NCBI GenBank assembly: GCA_011391285.1
Contig: JAABQU010000288.1
Coordinates: 1 to 59,705, forward strand
DNA length: 59,705 nucleotides
Reading direction: 5' to 3'
Origin: Thiobacillus sp.
GTDB taxonomy: Bacteria > Pseudomonadota > Gammaproteobacteria > Burkholderiales > Thiobacillaceae
The notes beneath the pieces were generated by a model. The model made no database searches. It had not been told where the DNA came from and saw nothing but the letters and a program-made list of their open reading frames with translations. Below are positions 41,922-53,342 of the stretch, one piece after another; position 1 is the stretch's first letter, and each line of letters begins with the position of its first letter. The position numbers and the translations under genes were made by a program.

Positions 41922-42371
41922 TTATTTGCGCTTGAAGGTGTTGCCCACCAGGGGGTTCACATTGGCCTGCGGCGTATGGCATTGGGTGCAGTTGTAGCGT
42001 CCCATGTGCAGCGCATTGTTCTTGACGTCGGTGTAATGCGTGGCCGGCAACGGGGTCGGCTCGCCTTTCACCTTTTTCTTGCCGATCTGGTCGGGCTGCT
42101 GGTGGCAGCTCACGCAGGTGTTTGAATCCCGCGTGATGGGAATGAAATCTTCGATGCCGTGCGGAACCTGTGGCGGCGCGCCGCTGAAGGCGCGCGGCAA
42201 CACGCCGCTGGTGGAGGGGTCGGCCTGGCGATACTCGAACGTGGCGGGATCGGGGTCGACGTTCACCGAGGTCTTGGACAGCCCCATCTGTTCCTCGGTC
42301 AGTCCCTTGTCCGCAGCGCCGGCCTGCAGGCTCAGCGTCAGAAGTGCGCATGTCAAAATAAGTGCTTTCAT
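41922..42371 (-). CDS. napB: NapB, periplasmic nitrate reductase dihaem cytochrome c subunit
   Basis: Predicted 149 aa. Sec signal peptide (1-19, cleaved after AGA). Two haem motifs, CVSCH (about 86-90) and CTQCH (about 128-132), with distal histidines in DFIPIT / HYTDVKNNALHMG. It passes electrons to NapA in the periplasm. It is the last gene of the napDAGHB unit, 9 bp after napH. Confidence 0.95.
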   Translation of the reverse strand: MKALILTCALLTLSLQAGAADKGLTEEQMGLSKTSVNVDPDPATFEYRQADPSTSGVLPRAFSGAPPQVPHGIEDFIPITRDSNTCVSCHQQPDQIGKKKVKGEPTPLPATHYTDVKNNALHMGRYNCTQCHTPQANVNPLVGNTFKRK

Positions 42372-42380
42372 CTCATCCTC

Positions 42381-43325
42381 CTAGGTGTTGCGGTTTTCGA
42401 TGGGGGTTGCCCGAACTTCGGGTGCAGGGTGATGCCGGTGGATCAGCGGGCGCAGGTCGAAATTCAGGCTGCCTTCCGGACACAAGGCCGTGCAGCGGCC
42501 GCAGTTGCTGCATTCGCCCGGCACCACATAGCCTGTCTGTTCGAGTTTCCTGAGGTTCAGCACCTGCGGTTCCGGGCAGACCTTGGCGCATTCGCCGCAA
42601 TGGGTGCAGGACGCCTTGTCGAAACGCACCCGGATCAGCGCGGTCTTGCCAACCAGCGACCAGAAGGCGCCCAGCGGGCAAAGATGGCCGCACCAGCCAT
42701 TCTTCAGGATCAGCAGGTCGAACAGGAAGATGGCAATCAACGCGAGAAATCCCATGCCCATCCCGAAGATGATGCCGCGATGCGTCATGCCGACCGGGCT
42801 CACCCACTCGAAGGCGGCCACCCCGGAGATGGCGGACAGGATCAGCGTGGTGGCCAGCACGAAATAGCGAATGTTGCGGTTCAGCGCAAACAGCGTGGAA
42901 ATGGGCAGGCGCTGGCGCATCCAGCCGGCCAGGTCGGTCACTACGTTCACCGGGCAGACCCAGCCGCAAAATACCCGGCCGCCCACCAGCGCGTAAAACC
43001 CGAGCACCAGCACCGCGCCGATGATGGATTCGGTCTGCAGCACATGTCCGGTGAGGAAAATCTGCAGCACGGCGAAAGGGTCGGCCATGGGAATCCAGCC
43101 GAGGAATTCGGAGGCGGACAGATTGCCGGTCAGCAGGGGGACGTCCTTGGAAACTTCCCAGCCCCAGTGCGCCGTGCCGAAGAAAAGCAGCAGGAGGCCG
43201 AACTGGGTGAGGCGGCGCAGCACGACGTAGCGCCAGGAAACCAGTCGCGCCGTCCCTGTGCGCGCATGCAGTTTCTCGATGGAGGCCAGCGCGTCCGGTC
43301 TGGGGTGCTGGGGGGCGAAGCTCAT
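42381..43325 (-). CDS. napH: NapH, quinol dehydrogenase membrane subunit
   Basis: Predicted 314 aa. Four membrane helices, two polyferredoxin-type CxxxCP motifs on the membrane part (VFCGWVCPVN and GWCGHLCPLG), and two C-terminal 4Fe-4S clusters (CTHCGECAKVCP and CSNCGRCTALCP). With NapG it oxidises quinol and feeds NapAB. It overlaps napG by 4 bp. Confidence 0.95.
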   Translation of the reverse strand: MSFAPQHPRPDALASIEKLHARTGTARLVSWRYVVLRRLTQFGLLLLFFGTAHWGWEVSKDVPLLTGNLSASEFLGWIPMADPFAVLQIFLTGHVLQTESIIGAVLVLGFYALVGGRVFCGWVCPVNVVTDLAGWMRQRLPISTLFALNRNIRYFVLATTLILSAISGVAAFEWVSPVGMTHRGIIFGMGMGFLALIAIFLFDLLILKNGWCGHLCPLGAFWSLVGKTALIRVRFDKASCTHCGECAKVCPEPQVLNLRKLEQTGYVVPGECSNCGRCTALCPEGSLNFDLRPLIHRHHPAPEVRATPIENRNT

Positions 43326-44089
43326 AGATCCCCCTCATTCAGGTAATCCATTCCCGGCGCTTTCTTGCCCGGCTTCTCGGGAGCTTCCGGCGCGCCAGGC
43401 TTGAACTCCTGGGTGATTTCATTTTTCTCGATCCAGCCCAGACGATAGTGCTCGCCGATTTTTCCCTGCACCAGATTGTGCGGCAGGATGCGGATGGCCG
43501 CCTCGGTGGTGGGGCAGGCCTTTTCGCAGATTCCGCAGCCGGTGCAGGCATCGGAGTTCACGATGGGGAAGAACATTGCGTGCTTGGAAATGCCGCGCGG
43601 GTGGGTTTCCAGGATGATGGCGCGGCCCTTCAAGGGGCATTCGCGATGGCAGATCTCGCAGCGCAGGCCTTTCCAGGACAGGCAGTTTTCCAGATCGATC
43701 ACCGCCAGTCCCATGCGGGATTTATTGATGTCGTCGAGCTTCGGCGACAGCGCGCCGGTGGGACAGGCCTCCATGCAGGGGATGTCGGGGCACAGGTAGC
43801 AGGGTACTTCCCGTGGCGTGAAGTAGGGCGTGCCGATCGGCATATCGCCGCCGGCGCCGGCAAGCTTCAGAGTGTCGAACGGGCAGGCATTCACGCATTG
43901 CCCGCATTTGATGCAGGCAGCGTGAAAATCGCCTTCGGCAAGCGCACCGGGCGGACGCAGGGCGTAGGGATGCGCGCGCACTTCCTGGCGCAGCAGATAA
44001 TCCCACAGCAAGCCGCCGCAAGTCGCCACCGCCGTTGCTTGGGCGGCCTTGACCAGAAAATCGCGGCGAGCAATGTTTTTGACAGACAT
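43322..44089 (-). CDS. napG: NapG, 4Fe-4S ferredoxin-type quinol dehydrogenase subunit
   Basis: Predicted 255 aa. A twin-arginine-like leader (ARRDFLVKAAQATAVATCGG) followed by four 4Fe-4S motifs: CIKCGQCVNACP, CYLCPDIPCMEACP, CEICHRECP and CTGCGICEKACP. It relays electrons between NapH and the periplasmic NapAB. The C-terminus has a Pro/Lys-rich tail of about 25 residues. It overlaps napH by 4 bp. Confidence 0.95.
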   Translation of the reverse strand: MSVKNIARRDFLVKAAQATAVATCGGLLWDYLLRQEVRAHPYALRPPGALAEGDFHAACIKCGQCVNACPFDTLKLAGAGGDMPIGTPYFTPREVPCYLCPDIPCMEACPTGALSPKLDDINKSRMGLAVIDLENCLSWKGLRCEICHRECPLKGRAIILETHPRGISKHAMFFPIVNSDACTGCGICEKACPTTEAAIRILPHNLVQGKIGEHYRLGWIEKNEITQEFKPGAPEAPEKPGKKAPGMDYLNEGDL

Positions 44090-44126
44090 GGTTGATCCGG
44101 GCGGATTCGAAGTAAGCCGTCCTCGT

Positions 44127-44157
44127 TCGCCAGAAAGCGAATGGCGCTATCTGGCGA
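44127..44157 (-). promoter_or_regulatory. Hairpin in the napA-napG spacer
   Basis: TCGCCAG (44127-44133) and CTGGCGA (44151-44157) pair around a spacer, in the 87-bp gap between napA and napG, the only sizeable gap within the unit. It may stabilise the napA message or partly terminate it, so that NapA exceeds NapGH. Confidence 0.45.
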
Positions 44158-44176
44158 CCCGGGTCGGCAGTCGGGC

Positions 44177-46921
44177 TCAGGCCTTGTAGACCTTCACCGC
44201 GCACTTCTTGAAGTCGGTCTCTTTCGAGAGCGGACAGGTCGCATCGAGGGTCACCCGGTTGATCAGCACCCCCTCGTCGAACCAGGGCACGTAGACCAAG
44301 CCACGCGGCACGCGGTTGCGGCCGCCGGTTTCCAGGCGCACCTTGACCTTGCCGCGGCGCGATTCGACCCACACCAGGTCGTTGCGCTTGAGGCCCTTGG
44401 CGTCGGCGTCCTTCTGGTTGATCCAGCACACCGCGGACGGCACGGCGCGATGCAGTTCGGGCACGCGCCGCGTCATGGTGCCGGAGTGCCAGTGTTCCAG
44501 CACGCGGCCGGTGCACAGCCAGAGGTCGTACTTGGCATCGGGCTTCTCGACCGGCGAAGCGTAGGGACGGAAGTAGATCTTGGCTTTGTGGGAGATATCC
44601 ACCTTGTTGGCGGGATCGCCCGGCTTGTCCAGATCGCCCATCACCAGGGCGTTGCCGTTGTTGCCGTAGAAGTCGATGCCCATGCCCTTCTGCACGTAGG
44701 GATCGTACTGTTCGTTGTTGCGCCAGGGCGTTTCCACCCACTTGCCATCCTTCTCGACCACCGGCCATTTCAGGCCGCGCACCTTGTCGTGGTGGTAGAC
44801 GTCGAAGGGGGCGAGGTCGTGCGCGTGGCCGGTACCGAACTTGCGGTATTCCTCGAACATCGCCTTCTCAGGGAACCAGCCGTCCTTCAGCAGATCGGCC
44901 ACATGGTTGCCGTGTCCCTTGGCGATGGGGTCGGGCCACTTCACCTTCTTGTTCTCGGGGGTGGCGAACAGCACTTCGTACAGCGTGGACTCGGGGGTGT
45001 AGCCCATCGCCACCGCGCCGGGCAACACGTCGGGCAGGCCGCCTTCGAGGCCGGGCAGTTTCTGCGCACCCCAAACGTCCTTCAGCTTGAAGCGCTTGGA
45101 CAGTTCCAGCATCATCCAGATATCGGCGCGCGCCTGCCCCGGGGGTAGCACCTGCTGGCGCCAGACCTGGGTGCGACGCTCGGCGTTGCCGTAGGCGCCC
45201 CACTTCTCGTTGATCATGGCGGCGGGCAGGATCAGGTCGGCCACCTTGGCCGACACGCTGGGGTAGGCATCGGCGACGACGATGAAGTTGTTCATGTCGC
45301 GCGCGGCCTTGATCCAGTGGTTGGCGTTGGCGGTGTTCTGCCAGGGGTTGTTCACCTGGGTCCAGGAAAACAGGATCTGCCCGTCTTCCAGGTCGCGCAT
45401 GATCTTGACGTAGTGGCTGCCCATCTGCGGATTGATGGTGCCGGCCGGGAGCTTCCAGATTTTCTCGGCGATGGCCCGGTGCTTCGGGTTCATCACCACC
45501 ATGTCCGCAGGCAGGCGGTGGGCGAAGGTACCGACCTCGCGCGCGGTGCCGCAGGCGGACGGCTGGCCGGTCAGCGAGAAGGCGCCGTCACCCGGCTTGC
45601 ACTGGCGGCCGGTCAAGAGGTGGGTCATGTAGGCCTGCTCGTTGACCCAGGAACCGCGCTGGTGCTGGTTGAAACCCATCGTCCAGTAGGACACGATCTT
45701 GCGACTGCGGTCGCAGTAGTAATCCGCCAGCAGCTTGAGCTTGGCCTTGAAATCCGCCATCGGCTCGTCCGGATCACCCTTGGCGACCTCGGCCACGAAA
45801 TCCAGGGTGTAGGGATCCAGCGCCTTCTTGAAGTCTTCCAGGCTGATGGCCCAGTCCTTCATCGGCGTGGCGGCGTTGGCCTGCGGCACGGCCTCGCCTT
45901 CCTTGCGGCGCTGGGCGATGGCCTCGTGCTTGTCGAGCACGCGAATCTGCTCGTTCTTGTAGGTCTCCATCTCGGCGGCGGAGGCGAATTTGTCGGCGTT
46001 CTTCGGGCGGAAGCCGTAGCCGATGTCGTACGGGCCGGTGGCGAACACGGTGTGCTTCTTCACGAAATCCCAGTCCGCGGCGTTGCGGGAAATGATCTCG
46101 CGCGCGATGTAGTTCTGGATGGCCAGATCGCTGCTGGGCGCGAAAATGATTTCGGTGTCCGCAATGTCGGACGACATGTTGCCGTAGACGGACAGGTTCA
46201 CCACGCGCATCTTGTCGTGGGTCAGGCGGCGGTTGGTGATACGCGACCACAGGATCGGGTGCATCTCCGCCATATTGGCGCCCCACAGCACCGCCGTGTC
46301 GGTATGTTCGATGTCGTCGTAGTTGCCCTGCGGCTCGTCGATACCGAAGGTCTGCATGAAGCCGACCACGGCCGAGGCCATGCAATGGCGTGCGTTGGGA
46401 TCGAGGTTGTTGGAACGGAAGCCGGCCTTCATCAGCTTGGCCGCCACGTAGCCTTCATGGATGGTGTACTGGCCGGAACCGAAGATGGACAGGCCGGCCG
46501 GTCCTTTTTCCTTCAGCGCCCAGCGCATCTTTTCTTCCATCACGTCGAGCGCCTTTTCCCAGGTGACGGGCTGGAACTTGCCCTTCTTGTCGAACTTGCC
46601 ATCGGTCATGCGCAGCAGCGGCTGGGTCAGGCGGTCGGCGCCGTAGATGATCTTGCCGTTGAAATAGCCCTTCACGCAGTTGAGGCCGCGGTTGACCGGC
46701 GCGTCCGGATCGCCCTTGGTGGCGACAATTTTGCCGCCCTGGGTTGCCACCAGGATGCCGCAGCCGGTGCCGCAAAAACGGCATACGGACTTGTCCCACT
46801 GCCAGCCCTTTTCCAGTTGCTGGACGGCGGCCTCGGCCATCCGGGTCAACGGCAGGCTCATGGTGGTGGCGGTGGCGCCGGCGACGGCGGTTTTGAGGAA
46901 CTCACGACGGGTGACGGACAT
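44177..46921 (-). CDS. napA: NapA, periplasmic nitrate reductase catalytic subunit
   Basis: Predicted 914 aa, longer than the roughly 830 of E. coli NapA. A Tat signal (TRREFLK at 4-10) precedes the 4Fe-4S cluster cysteines Cys47, Cys50, Cys54 and Cys82. Cys180 in NARHCMASA is the molybdenum ligand, followed by the [35 protein letters not shown] block. The C-terminal molybdopterin dinucleotide domain begins near [20 protein letters not shown]. It reduces nitrate to nitrite in the periplasm; extra length is spread through insertions such as residues about 310-380. Confidence 0.97.
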   Translation of the reverse strand: MSVTRREFLKTAVAGATATTMSLPLTRMAEAAVQQLEKGWQWDKSVCRFCGTGCGILVATQGGKIVATKGDPDAPVNRGLNCVKGYFNGKIIYGADRLTQPLLRMTDGKFDKKGKFQPVTWEKALDVMEEKMRWALKEKGPAGLSIFGSGQYTIHEGYVAAKLMKAGFRSNNLDPNARHCMASAVVGFMQTFGIDEPQGNYDDIEHTDTAVLWGANMAEMHPILWSRITNRRLTHDKMRVVNLSVYGNMSSDIADTEIIFAPSSDLAIQNYIAREIISRNAADWDFVKKHTVFATGPYDIGYGFRPKNADKFASAAEMETYKNEQIRVLDKHEAIAQRRKEGEAVPQANAATPMKDWAISLEDFKKALDPYTLDFVAEVAKGDPDEPMADFKAKLKLLADYYCDRSRKIVSYWTMGFNQHQRGSWVNEQAYMTHLLTGRQCKPGDGAFSLTGQPSACGTAREVGTFAHRLPADMVVMNPKHRAIAEKIWKLPAGTINPQMGSHYVKIMRDLEDGQILFSWTQVNNPWQNTANANHWIKAARDMNNFIVVADAYPSVSAKVADLILPAAMINEKWGAYGNAERRTQVWRQQVLPPGQARADIWMMLELSKRFKLKDVWGAQKLPGLEGGLPDVLPGAVAMGYTPESTLYEVLFATPENKKVKWPDPIAKGHGNHVADLLKDGWFPEKAMFEEYRKFGTGHAHDLAPFDVYHHDKVRGLKWPVVEKDGKWVETPWRNNEQYDPYVQKGMGIDFYGNNGNALVMGDLDKPGDPANKVDISHKAKIYFRPYASPVEKPDAKYDLWLCTGRVLEHWHSGTMTRRVPELHRAVPSAVCWINQKDADAKGLKRNDLVWVESRRGKVKVRLETGGRNRVPRGLVYVPWFDEGVLINRVTLDATCPLSKETDFKKCAVKVYKA

Positions 46922-46949
46922 GGCAGTCTCCTTAGGATCAGGCTATCGA

Positions 46950-47246
46950 TTATTGGCAGGCATTCAGGCCGGGCAGGGCGGCGATCTCGGGCGGCAACTC
47001 GGACAGTGCCTCGTCGTCGTCCTCAAAATAGTGGAAGACCATCTCGGCCATCAGCACGCCTGGCACGGCCTGGATGCGGCGCAGTCCGTCGGTTTCCTCC
47101 CGCACGGTCTCGGCCTCGAGTACGACCACCACGCGACCGATCGGGTCTTGCTGGTGAACTTCCACGCCGGGAAGTGCGTTGAGCTCGGTCACCACGTGCG
47201 GAAGATTTTCCGGGTGCATCATGACGAGAATTCCTGACAGATTCAT
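46950..47246 (-). CDS. napD: NapD, maturation chaperone for NapA
   Basis: Predicted 98 aa. ATG 47246 has GAAGAGGGGA upstream; the longer frame to 47291 lacks such a site. ISGILV-like start (SGILVMMHPENLPHVVTELNALPGVEVH) and the GRVVVVLEA strand match NapD, which binds the NapA Tat signal until the cofactor is loaded. It is first in the unit, 28 bp before napA. Confidence 0.92.
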   Translation of the reverse strand: MNLSGILVMMHPENLPHVVTELNALPGVEVHQQDPIGRVVVVLEAETVREETDGLRRIQAVPGVLMAEMVFHYFEDDDEALSELPPEIAALPGLNACQ

Positions 47247-47307
47247 TGCGATCCCCTCTTCTGGTAATGATGCCAATCGCCCAAACTGCAATAGGCGTTA
47301 TAAATGG

Positions 47308-47321
47308 ATAGACATATCTAT
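47308..47321. promoter_or_regulatory. Palindrome upstream of napD
   Basis: ATAGA-CATA-TCTAT, a perfect 5-4-5 inverted repeat 62 bp upstream of the napD start, in an AT-rich stretch (47285-47390) of an otherwise GC-rich window. The nap promoter must lie here. The palindrome does not match FNR or NarL/NarP consensus, so the regulator is unknown. Confidence 0.4.
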
Positions 47322-47390
47322 TTATCGAAATATGTACTTTATATACTTCTTTGGGCAAGTCAAGTTGACGCGGAATTTCTTTTTCTAGCA

Positions 47391-47420
47391 CAAAAAAAGC
47401 CCCGCCGAAGCGGGGCTTTT
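47391..47420 (-). terminator. Rho-independent terminator of groESL
   Basis: AGCCCCGC (47398-47405), loop CGAA, GCGGGGCT (47410-47417); on the minus strand the stem is followed by a run of seven T. It ends the groES-groEL transcript and insulates napD's promoter region. Confidence 0.93.
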
Positions 47421-47460
47421 GTCTGGCCAATACCCAAGCGGGTATCGACGCAGCAGGTCC

Positions 47461-49444
<1,984 letters not shown>

Positions 49445-49521
49445 TGCAAAGTCTCCATTGCGGTACGTTGATAACCGGCAGCCGCGGCTGCCCGAAAATA
49501 AGTGAAGCGGCGAAGATGTTG

Positions 49522-49548
49522 TTAGCACTCGCCGCCATAGAGTGCTAA
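49522..49548 (-). promoter_or_regulatory. CIRCE operator (HrcA binding site)
   Basis: TTAGCACTC (49522-49530), nine bases, GAGTGCTAA (49540-49548): an exact match to the CIRCE consensus TTAGCACTC-N9-GAGTGCTAA. HrcA bound here represses groESL until heat or unfolded protein titrates GroEL. It overlaps the last base of the promoter -10 box and lies 77 bp upstream of groES. Confidence 0.97.
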
Positions 49549-49576
49549 TAGTAGGGGCGCCTTGTGACAATTTCAA
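49548..49576 (-). promoter_or_regulatory. Sigma70-type promoter of groESL
   Basis: On the minus strand: -35 TTGAAA (49576-49571), exactly 17 bases, -10 TACTAT (49553-49548). The CIRCE operator starts at the end of the -10 box, so HrcA would block the start site directly. I see no sigma32-type box. The -35 box ends 4 bp from the bioA start codon on the other strand. Confidence 0.8.
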
Positions 49577-49580
49577 GCCC

Positions 49581-50918
49581 ATGGATGATCTTTTAAATCG
49601 AACCCGCGCCGCCGTCTGGCACCCCTGCACCCAGATGAAACAGCTGGAAGCCGCCCCGCCGCTGGCGATCGCGCGCGGCGAAGGGCCGTGGCTGATCGAT
49701 CCTGACGGGCGGCGCTACCTGGACGCGATTTCCAGCTGGTGGGTCAATCTGTTCGGCCACTGCAACCCGCGCATCAACGCGGCCATCACCGACCAGCTCG
49801 GCAAAATCGAGCATGTGATGCTGGCCGGTGCCACCCACGAACCGGTGGTGGCCCTATCGGAACGGCTGGCAAAGCTGACCGGGCTCGGCCATGCGTTTTA
49901 CGGCTCGGACGGCGCCTCGGCCACCGAAATCGCGCTAAAAATGAGCGCTCATTACTGGCGCAACGCAGGCCGGGCGGCGAAAAATGGTTTCATCAGCCTT
50001 AAGCATGGCTACCACGGCGAGACCGTCGGCGCCCTGTCGGTGACCGATATCCCCCTTTTCAAGGACACCTATGCGCCCCTGCTGCGGCGCTCGGTGCAGG
50101 TGCCGACTCCCGATGCCCGGCTGGCCGCGCCCGGTGAGTCGGCCGAGGCCTACGCGCTGCGCTGCGCGGCCGCGCTGGAAGCCCACCTGGCCGAGCATGC
50201 CGCGACCACCGCTGCCCTGATCGTCGAACCCCTGGTGCAGGGTGCCGCCGGCATGGCGATGTACCACCCGGCTTATCTGAAGCGGGCGCGTGAACTCTGC
50301 GACCAATACCAGGTGCACCTGATTGCCGACGAAATCGCGGTCGGTTTCGGCCGCACCGGGACGATGTTCGCCTTCGAGCAAGCGTCCCCGCTCCCGCTTG
50401 CGGGATCGGGCATTAAAACCGTCCGCCCCGACTTCATCTGCCTGTCCAAGGGCATCACCGGCGGCTACCTGCCGCTGTCGGCGGTGCTGACGACCGACGA
50501 GGTCTATGCCGCTTTTTATGGCGACGCCACCGCGCGCGGCTTCCTGCATTCGCATTCTTACACCGGCAATCCGCTCGCCTGCCGCGCGGCGCTGGCGGTG
50601 CTGGACATCTTTGAGCATGACAACGTGATCGCCGCCAACCGGGTCAAGGCCATCGAGTTCACGCGCGTTATGTCAGAAGTGGCTGCTCACTCACGTGTGC
50701 GGCACTTCCGCCATCTCGGGATGATCTGGGCGTTCGACGTGACCGACGCCACGCCCGGCTTTTCCACGCGCTTCCACCGGGCGGCACTCGCGCAGGGGGC
50801 ATTCATCCGCCCGATCGGCAACACGGTGTATGTCATGCCGCCCTATGTGACGAGTGCCGACGAGATGCGCGGATTGGCGGACGCGATGCTGGTCTGTCTT
50901 TCCAGTTCTGATATTTGA
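49581..50918 (+). CDS. bioA: Adenosylmethionine-8-amino-7-oxononanoate aminotransferase
   Basis: Predicted 445 aa. Class III aminotransferase of the BioA branch: WHPCTQM near the N-terminus, [49 protein letters not shown], the internal-aldimine lysine in [15 protein letters not shown], and [16 protein letters not shown]. It makes 7,8-diaminopelargonate for biotin. ATG 49581 is directly against the groE promoter, so bioA transcription must start inside or beyond the CIRCE region. No other bio gene is present. Confidence 0.95.
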   Translation: MDDLLNRTRAAVWHPCTQMKQLEAAPPLAIARGEGPWLIDPDGRRYLDAISSWWVNLFGHCNPRINAAITDQLGKIEHVMLAGATHEPVVALSERLAKLTGLGHAFYGSDGASATEIALKMSAHYWRNAGRAAKNGFISLKHGYHGETVGALSVTDIPLFKDTYAPLLRRSVQVPTPDARLAAPGESAEAYALRCAAALEAHLAEHAATTAALIVEPLVQGAAGMAMYHPAYLKRARELCDQYQVHLIADEIAVGFGRTGTMFAFEQASPLPLAGSGIKTVRPDFICLSKGITGGYLPLSAVLTTDEVYAAFYGDATARGFLHSHSYTGNPLACRAALAVLDIFEHDNVIAANRVKAIEFTRVMSEVAAHSRVRHFRHLGMIWAFDVTDATPGFSTRFHRAALAQGAFIRPIGNTVYVMPPYVTSADEMRGLADAMLVCLSSSDI

Positions 50919-50964
50919 AGGGCTGAAGCGCGGGCGCTTGACGCCATCCGGATGGCGGCGCAAA

Positions 50965-50982
50965 ATAGTAATTGATCACTAT
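50965..50982. promoter_or_regulatory. Candidate operator upstream of the TetR gene
   Basis: ATAGTAATTGATCACTAT is an imperfect palindrome (outer ATAGT/ACTAT arms perfect, 14 of 18 positions symmetric), 16 bp before the TetR start. TetR repressors often bind such 15-18 bp palindromes over their own promoter. Confidence 0.55.
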
Positions 50983-50998
50983 CTTTCTGGATCAAATC

Positions 50999-51661
50999 AT
51001 GTCCGAAACAGTGGCGTCCCATCAAGCCGCGTCTACCCGCCCCCCGCGCAAGCGGCTGGGAGCAGACGAGCGGCGCGAGGAAATCATCCGCGTGACCCTG
51101 GAGCTGGCTGCCCGCCAGGGCGTCGATGATGTCACCACGCAGGACATGGCGAAGGCGATGGGGGTGACGCAGGGCGCCGTATTCCGCCATTTCCCGAGCA
51201 AGGACGCGATCTGGCTGGCGGTCATGCAGTGGGTGCGCGACCGGCTGATGTCGGTGCTGGGCCACGCTGCTGCCGCGGGCAGCGACCCGCTGGACGCGCT
51301 GCAGCGCATGTTTTTTGCACATATCGATTTTATCGCCGGCCATCCATCCATTCCGCGCGTGCTGATGTCCGAACACCTGCACGGCCGCAGTACAGCGTTG
51401 CGAAACCTCGTCACCGAGATGATGCTGGCGTACGAGGAAAAAATTGCCGCGCTGCTGCAGGCTGCCCAGTCACAGGGGCTGGCGCGCGCCGACCTCGATA
51501 CCCATGCCGCAGCCACCCTCTACATTGGCATGATCCAGGGACTGGTGCTGCAAACGTCGATTTTCCGAGGCCAGCGCGCCCTCATCGCCGAAGCGGAACG
51601 GACCTTCCCGGTCTATCTGCAGGCAATCCGTCAACCTAAGGTCCAAGGAGTCCAGCAATGA
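50999..51661 (+). CDS. TetR/AcrR-family transcriptional regulator
   Basis: Predicted 220 aa from ATG 50999 (MSETVASHQ). N-terminal helix-turn-helix, residues about 25-75, with VTTQDMAKAMGVTQGAVFRHFPSKDAIWLAVM, the TetR consensus. The C-terminal ligand-binding domain contains ARADLDTHAAATLYIGMIQGLVLQ. A palindrome just upstream suggests autorepression. Its stop overlaps the next gene's start (ATGA), so it is the first gene of a long co-transcribed unit and presumably its regulator. Confidence 0.9.
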   Translation: MSETVASHQAASTRPPRKRLGADERREEIIRVTLELAARQGVDDVTTQDMAKAMGVTQGAVFRHFPSKDAIWLAVMQWVRDRLMSVLGHAAAAGSDPLDALQRMFFAHIDFIAGHPSIPRVLMSEHLHGRSTALRNLVTEMMLAYEEKIAALLQAAQSQGLARADLDTHAAATLYIGMIQGLVLQTSIFRGQRALIAEAERTFPVYLQAIRQPKVQGVQQ

Positions 51662-52140
51662 AGATTCAACCCGTCATCGTGACAGCCATGTTGTTGAGCC
51701 TGAATCTTGGCGTCGCAAACGCGCAGGACCCCGGCGTGCAGCATGCGTATACGCCTGGACAGGACCACCGAGCCGTATTGGAACTGACCGCTGTCGAGCG
51801 GGCGATGATCCTGGATGAGATGCACCTCTTCCTGTCTGGCCTAGGCGAGTTGACGGGTGCACTGGGTCGCGAGGACATGCCTGCCGCCGCAAAGGCTGCG
51901 CGCGCCATGGGGCTGGTGATGTCGCACGAGGTGCCGCAGGCGCTGCGGGAAAAGCTCCCCCAGGATTTCCGCCAACGTGGTTCTTCGGTGCATCGCGATT
52001 TCGACCAGATCGCGCTGGATGCCGATAGTCTTGGCGATGTCAGCCACAGCCTCAATCAGCTTTCGACGACCCTGCAAAAGTGCGCGGCCTGCCATGCCAT
52101 CTACCAGATGCGAACCCCCGTGCTCAACGTCAAACCCTGA
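51658..52140 (+). CDS. Cytochrome c'-like monohaem protein
   Basis: Predicted 160 aa. Sec signal peptide cleaved about residue 22 (ANA). The mature part is helical, and a single haem motif CAACH (142-146) lies near the C-terminus, the hallmark of four-helix cytochrome c' proteins, which bind NO or CO. The match to cytochrome c' is from layout, not strong similarity. It overlaps the TetR gene by 4 bp and lies 12 bp before the HlyD gene. Confidence 0.75.
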   Translation: MKIQPVIVTAMLLSLNLGVANAQDPGVQHAYTPGQDHRAVLELTAVERAMILDEMHLFLSGLGELTGALGREDMPAAAKAARAMGLVMSHEVPQALREKLPQDFRQRGSSVHRDFDQIALDADSLGDVSHSLNQLSTTLQKCAACHAIYQMRTPVLNVKP

Positions 52141-52152
52141 TCGCAAGCCATC

Positions 52153-53322
52153 ATGAAAATCAGTTCGCGCAGCCTCTCCCTGACCGTCGGCGTTCTGGTC
52201 TTTGTCGCCGCCTTTGCCTGGCTGCTGACCACGCGCGGTCCGCTGGCGGCAGTGGGTGTGGAGATCGCCACCGCGGCACGTGTCGACCTCGCACCCGCCG
52301 TATATGGCATCGGCACGGTCGAAGCGCAGCATGCCTATGCGGTGGGTCCGATTCAGGCGGGGCGGCTGTTGAGCGTGCGGGTCGACCAGGGCGACAGGGT
52401 GCAGGCAGGCCAGTTGCTGGCCGAACTCGATCCGGTTGACCTGAGCCAGCGGGCCGAGGCGGCCAGCAGTGCCGCCGCGCGGTCACGCCAGGCCGCCCAG
52501 GCCGCACAGTCGCAGGTGGCGGAAGCGGAGAGCCGGGTGCGTCTGGCGCAGGCGAACAGCGAGCGCTATCAGGCGCTCTACCAGCAAAACTTCGTCGCCA
52601 AGGAAATGGCCGACAGCCGCCGCCACGAAGCCGCGGCCGCCGTAGCCGCACTGTCGGCGGCGCGTGCCAATGCGACCGCGGCGCAGCGAGACATCGGGCG
52701 CGCCGAAGCTGAAATGCGGGGCATCGAGCAGCTGCGCAGCAGCCTTAAATTGGTAAGCCCGATCGACGGCGTGGTCACTGCGCGCGAAGCGGAGCCCGGC
52801 ACCACCGTGGTTGCCGGGCAGGCGGTGTTGCGGTTGGTGGATCCGGCGCAATTGTGGGTGCGCACCCGTGTTGACCAGGCGCGCGCCGAGGGAATGCAGA
52901 TCGGACAGGCCGCCGACATCGTGCTGCGCTCCGCGCCCGGTACGGCCCTGCCGGGCAGGGTGATGCGGATCGATCTGCAAAGCGATGCGCTGACCGAGGA
53001 GCGCATCGTCAACGTGGCCTTCGACCCTGCGCCGGCACAGTTGTATCTGGGGGAATTGGCAGAAGTCAGCATCCGGCTCCCGGGTGCGAAGAATGTGCTG
53101 ACCGTACCGCGTGCCGCACTGGCGCAGCACCGAGGCAAGGTCGGCGTGTGGCGGATCGAGCAAGGCCGTGCACGCTTCCATCCGGTGCAGCCCGGCATGC
53201 AAACCGCCGAACGGGTACAGATCGACTCGGGTCTGGAGGCCGGTGATCGCGTCATCGCCTACAGCTCCAAGCAGCTCGACGACGGCGTGCGGGTGCGCGA
53301 ACAGCTGTTGATGCCGCACTGA
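52153..53322 (+). CDS. HlyD/MacA-type membrane fusion (periplasmic adaptor) protein
   Basis: Predicted 389 aa. N-terminal membrane anchor (about 8-28), barrel-sandwich motif AVGPIQAGRLLSVRVDQGDRVQAGQLLAELD, an Ala/Gln-rich coiled-coil hairpin (about 95-195), then LVSPIDGVVTAREAEPGTTVVAGQAVLRL and a beta-barrel segment. It bridges an inner-membrane ABC transporter to the outer membrane, here with the permease and ATPase that follow. Confidence 0.92.
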   Translation: MKISSRSLSLTVGVLVFVAAFAWLLTTRGPLAAVGVEIATAARVDLAPAVYGIGTVEAQHAYAVGPIQAGRLLSVRVDQGDRVQAGQLLAELDPVDLSQRAEAASSAAARSRQAAQAAQSQVAEAESRVRLAQANSERYQALYQQNFVAKEMADSRRHEAAAAVAALSAARANATAAQRDIGRAEAEMRGIEQLRSSLKLVSPIDGVVTAREAEPGTTVVAGQAVLRLVDPAQLWVRTRVDQARAEGMQIGQAADIVLRSAPGTALPGRVMRIDLQSDALTEERIVNVAFDPAPAQLYLGELAEVSIRLPGAKNVLTVPRAALAQHRGKVGVWRIEQGRARFHPVQPGMQTAERVQIDSGLEAGDRVIAYSSKQLDDGVRVREQLLMPH

Positions 53323-53342
53323 GCGTGCCATGACCTGTCTTC

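Noticed and set aside
47247..47390. FNR box upstream of napD (TTGAC...CCAAA near 47351-47370)
   Set aside because: The half-sites do not fit TTGAT-N4-ATCAA in spacing or sequence.
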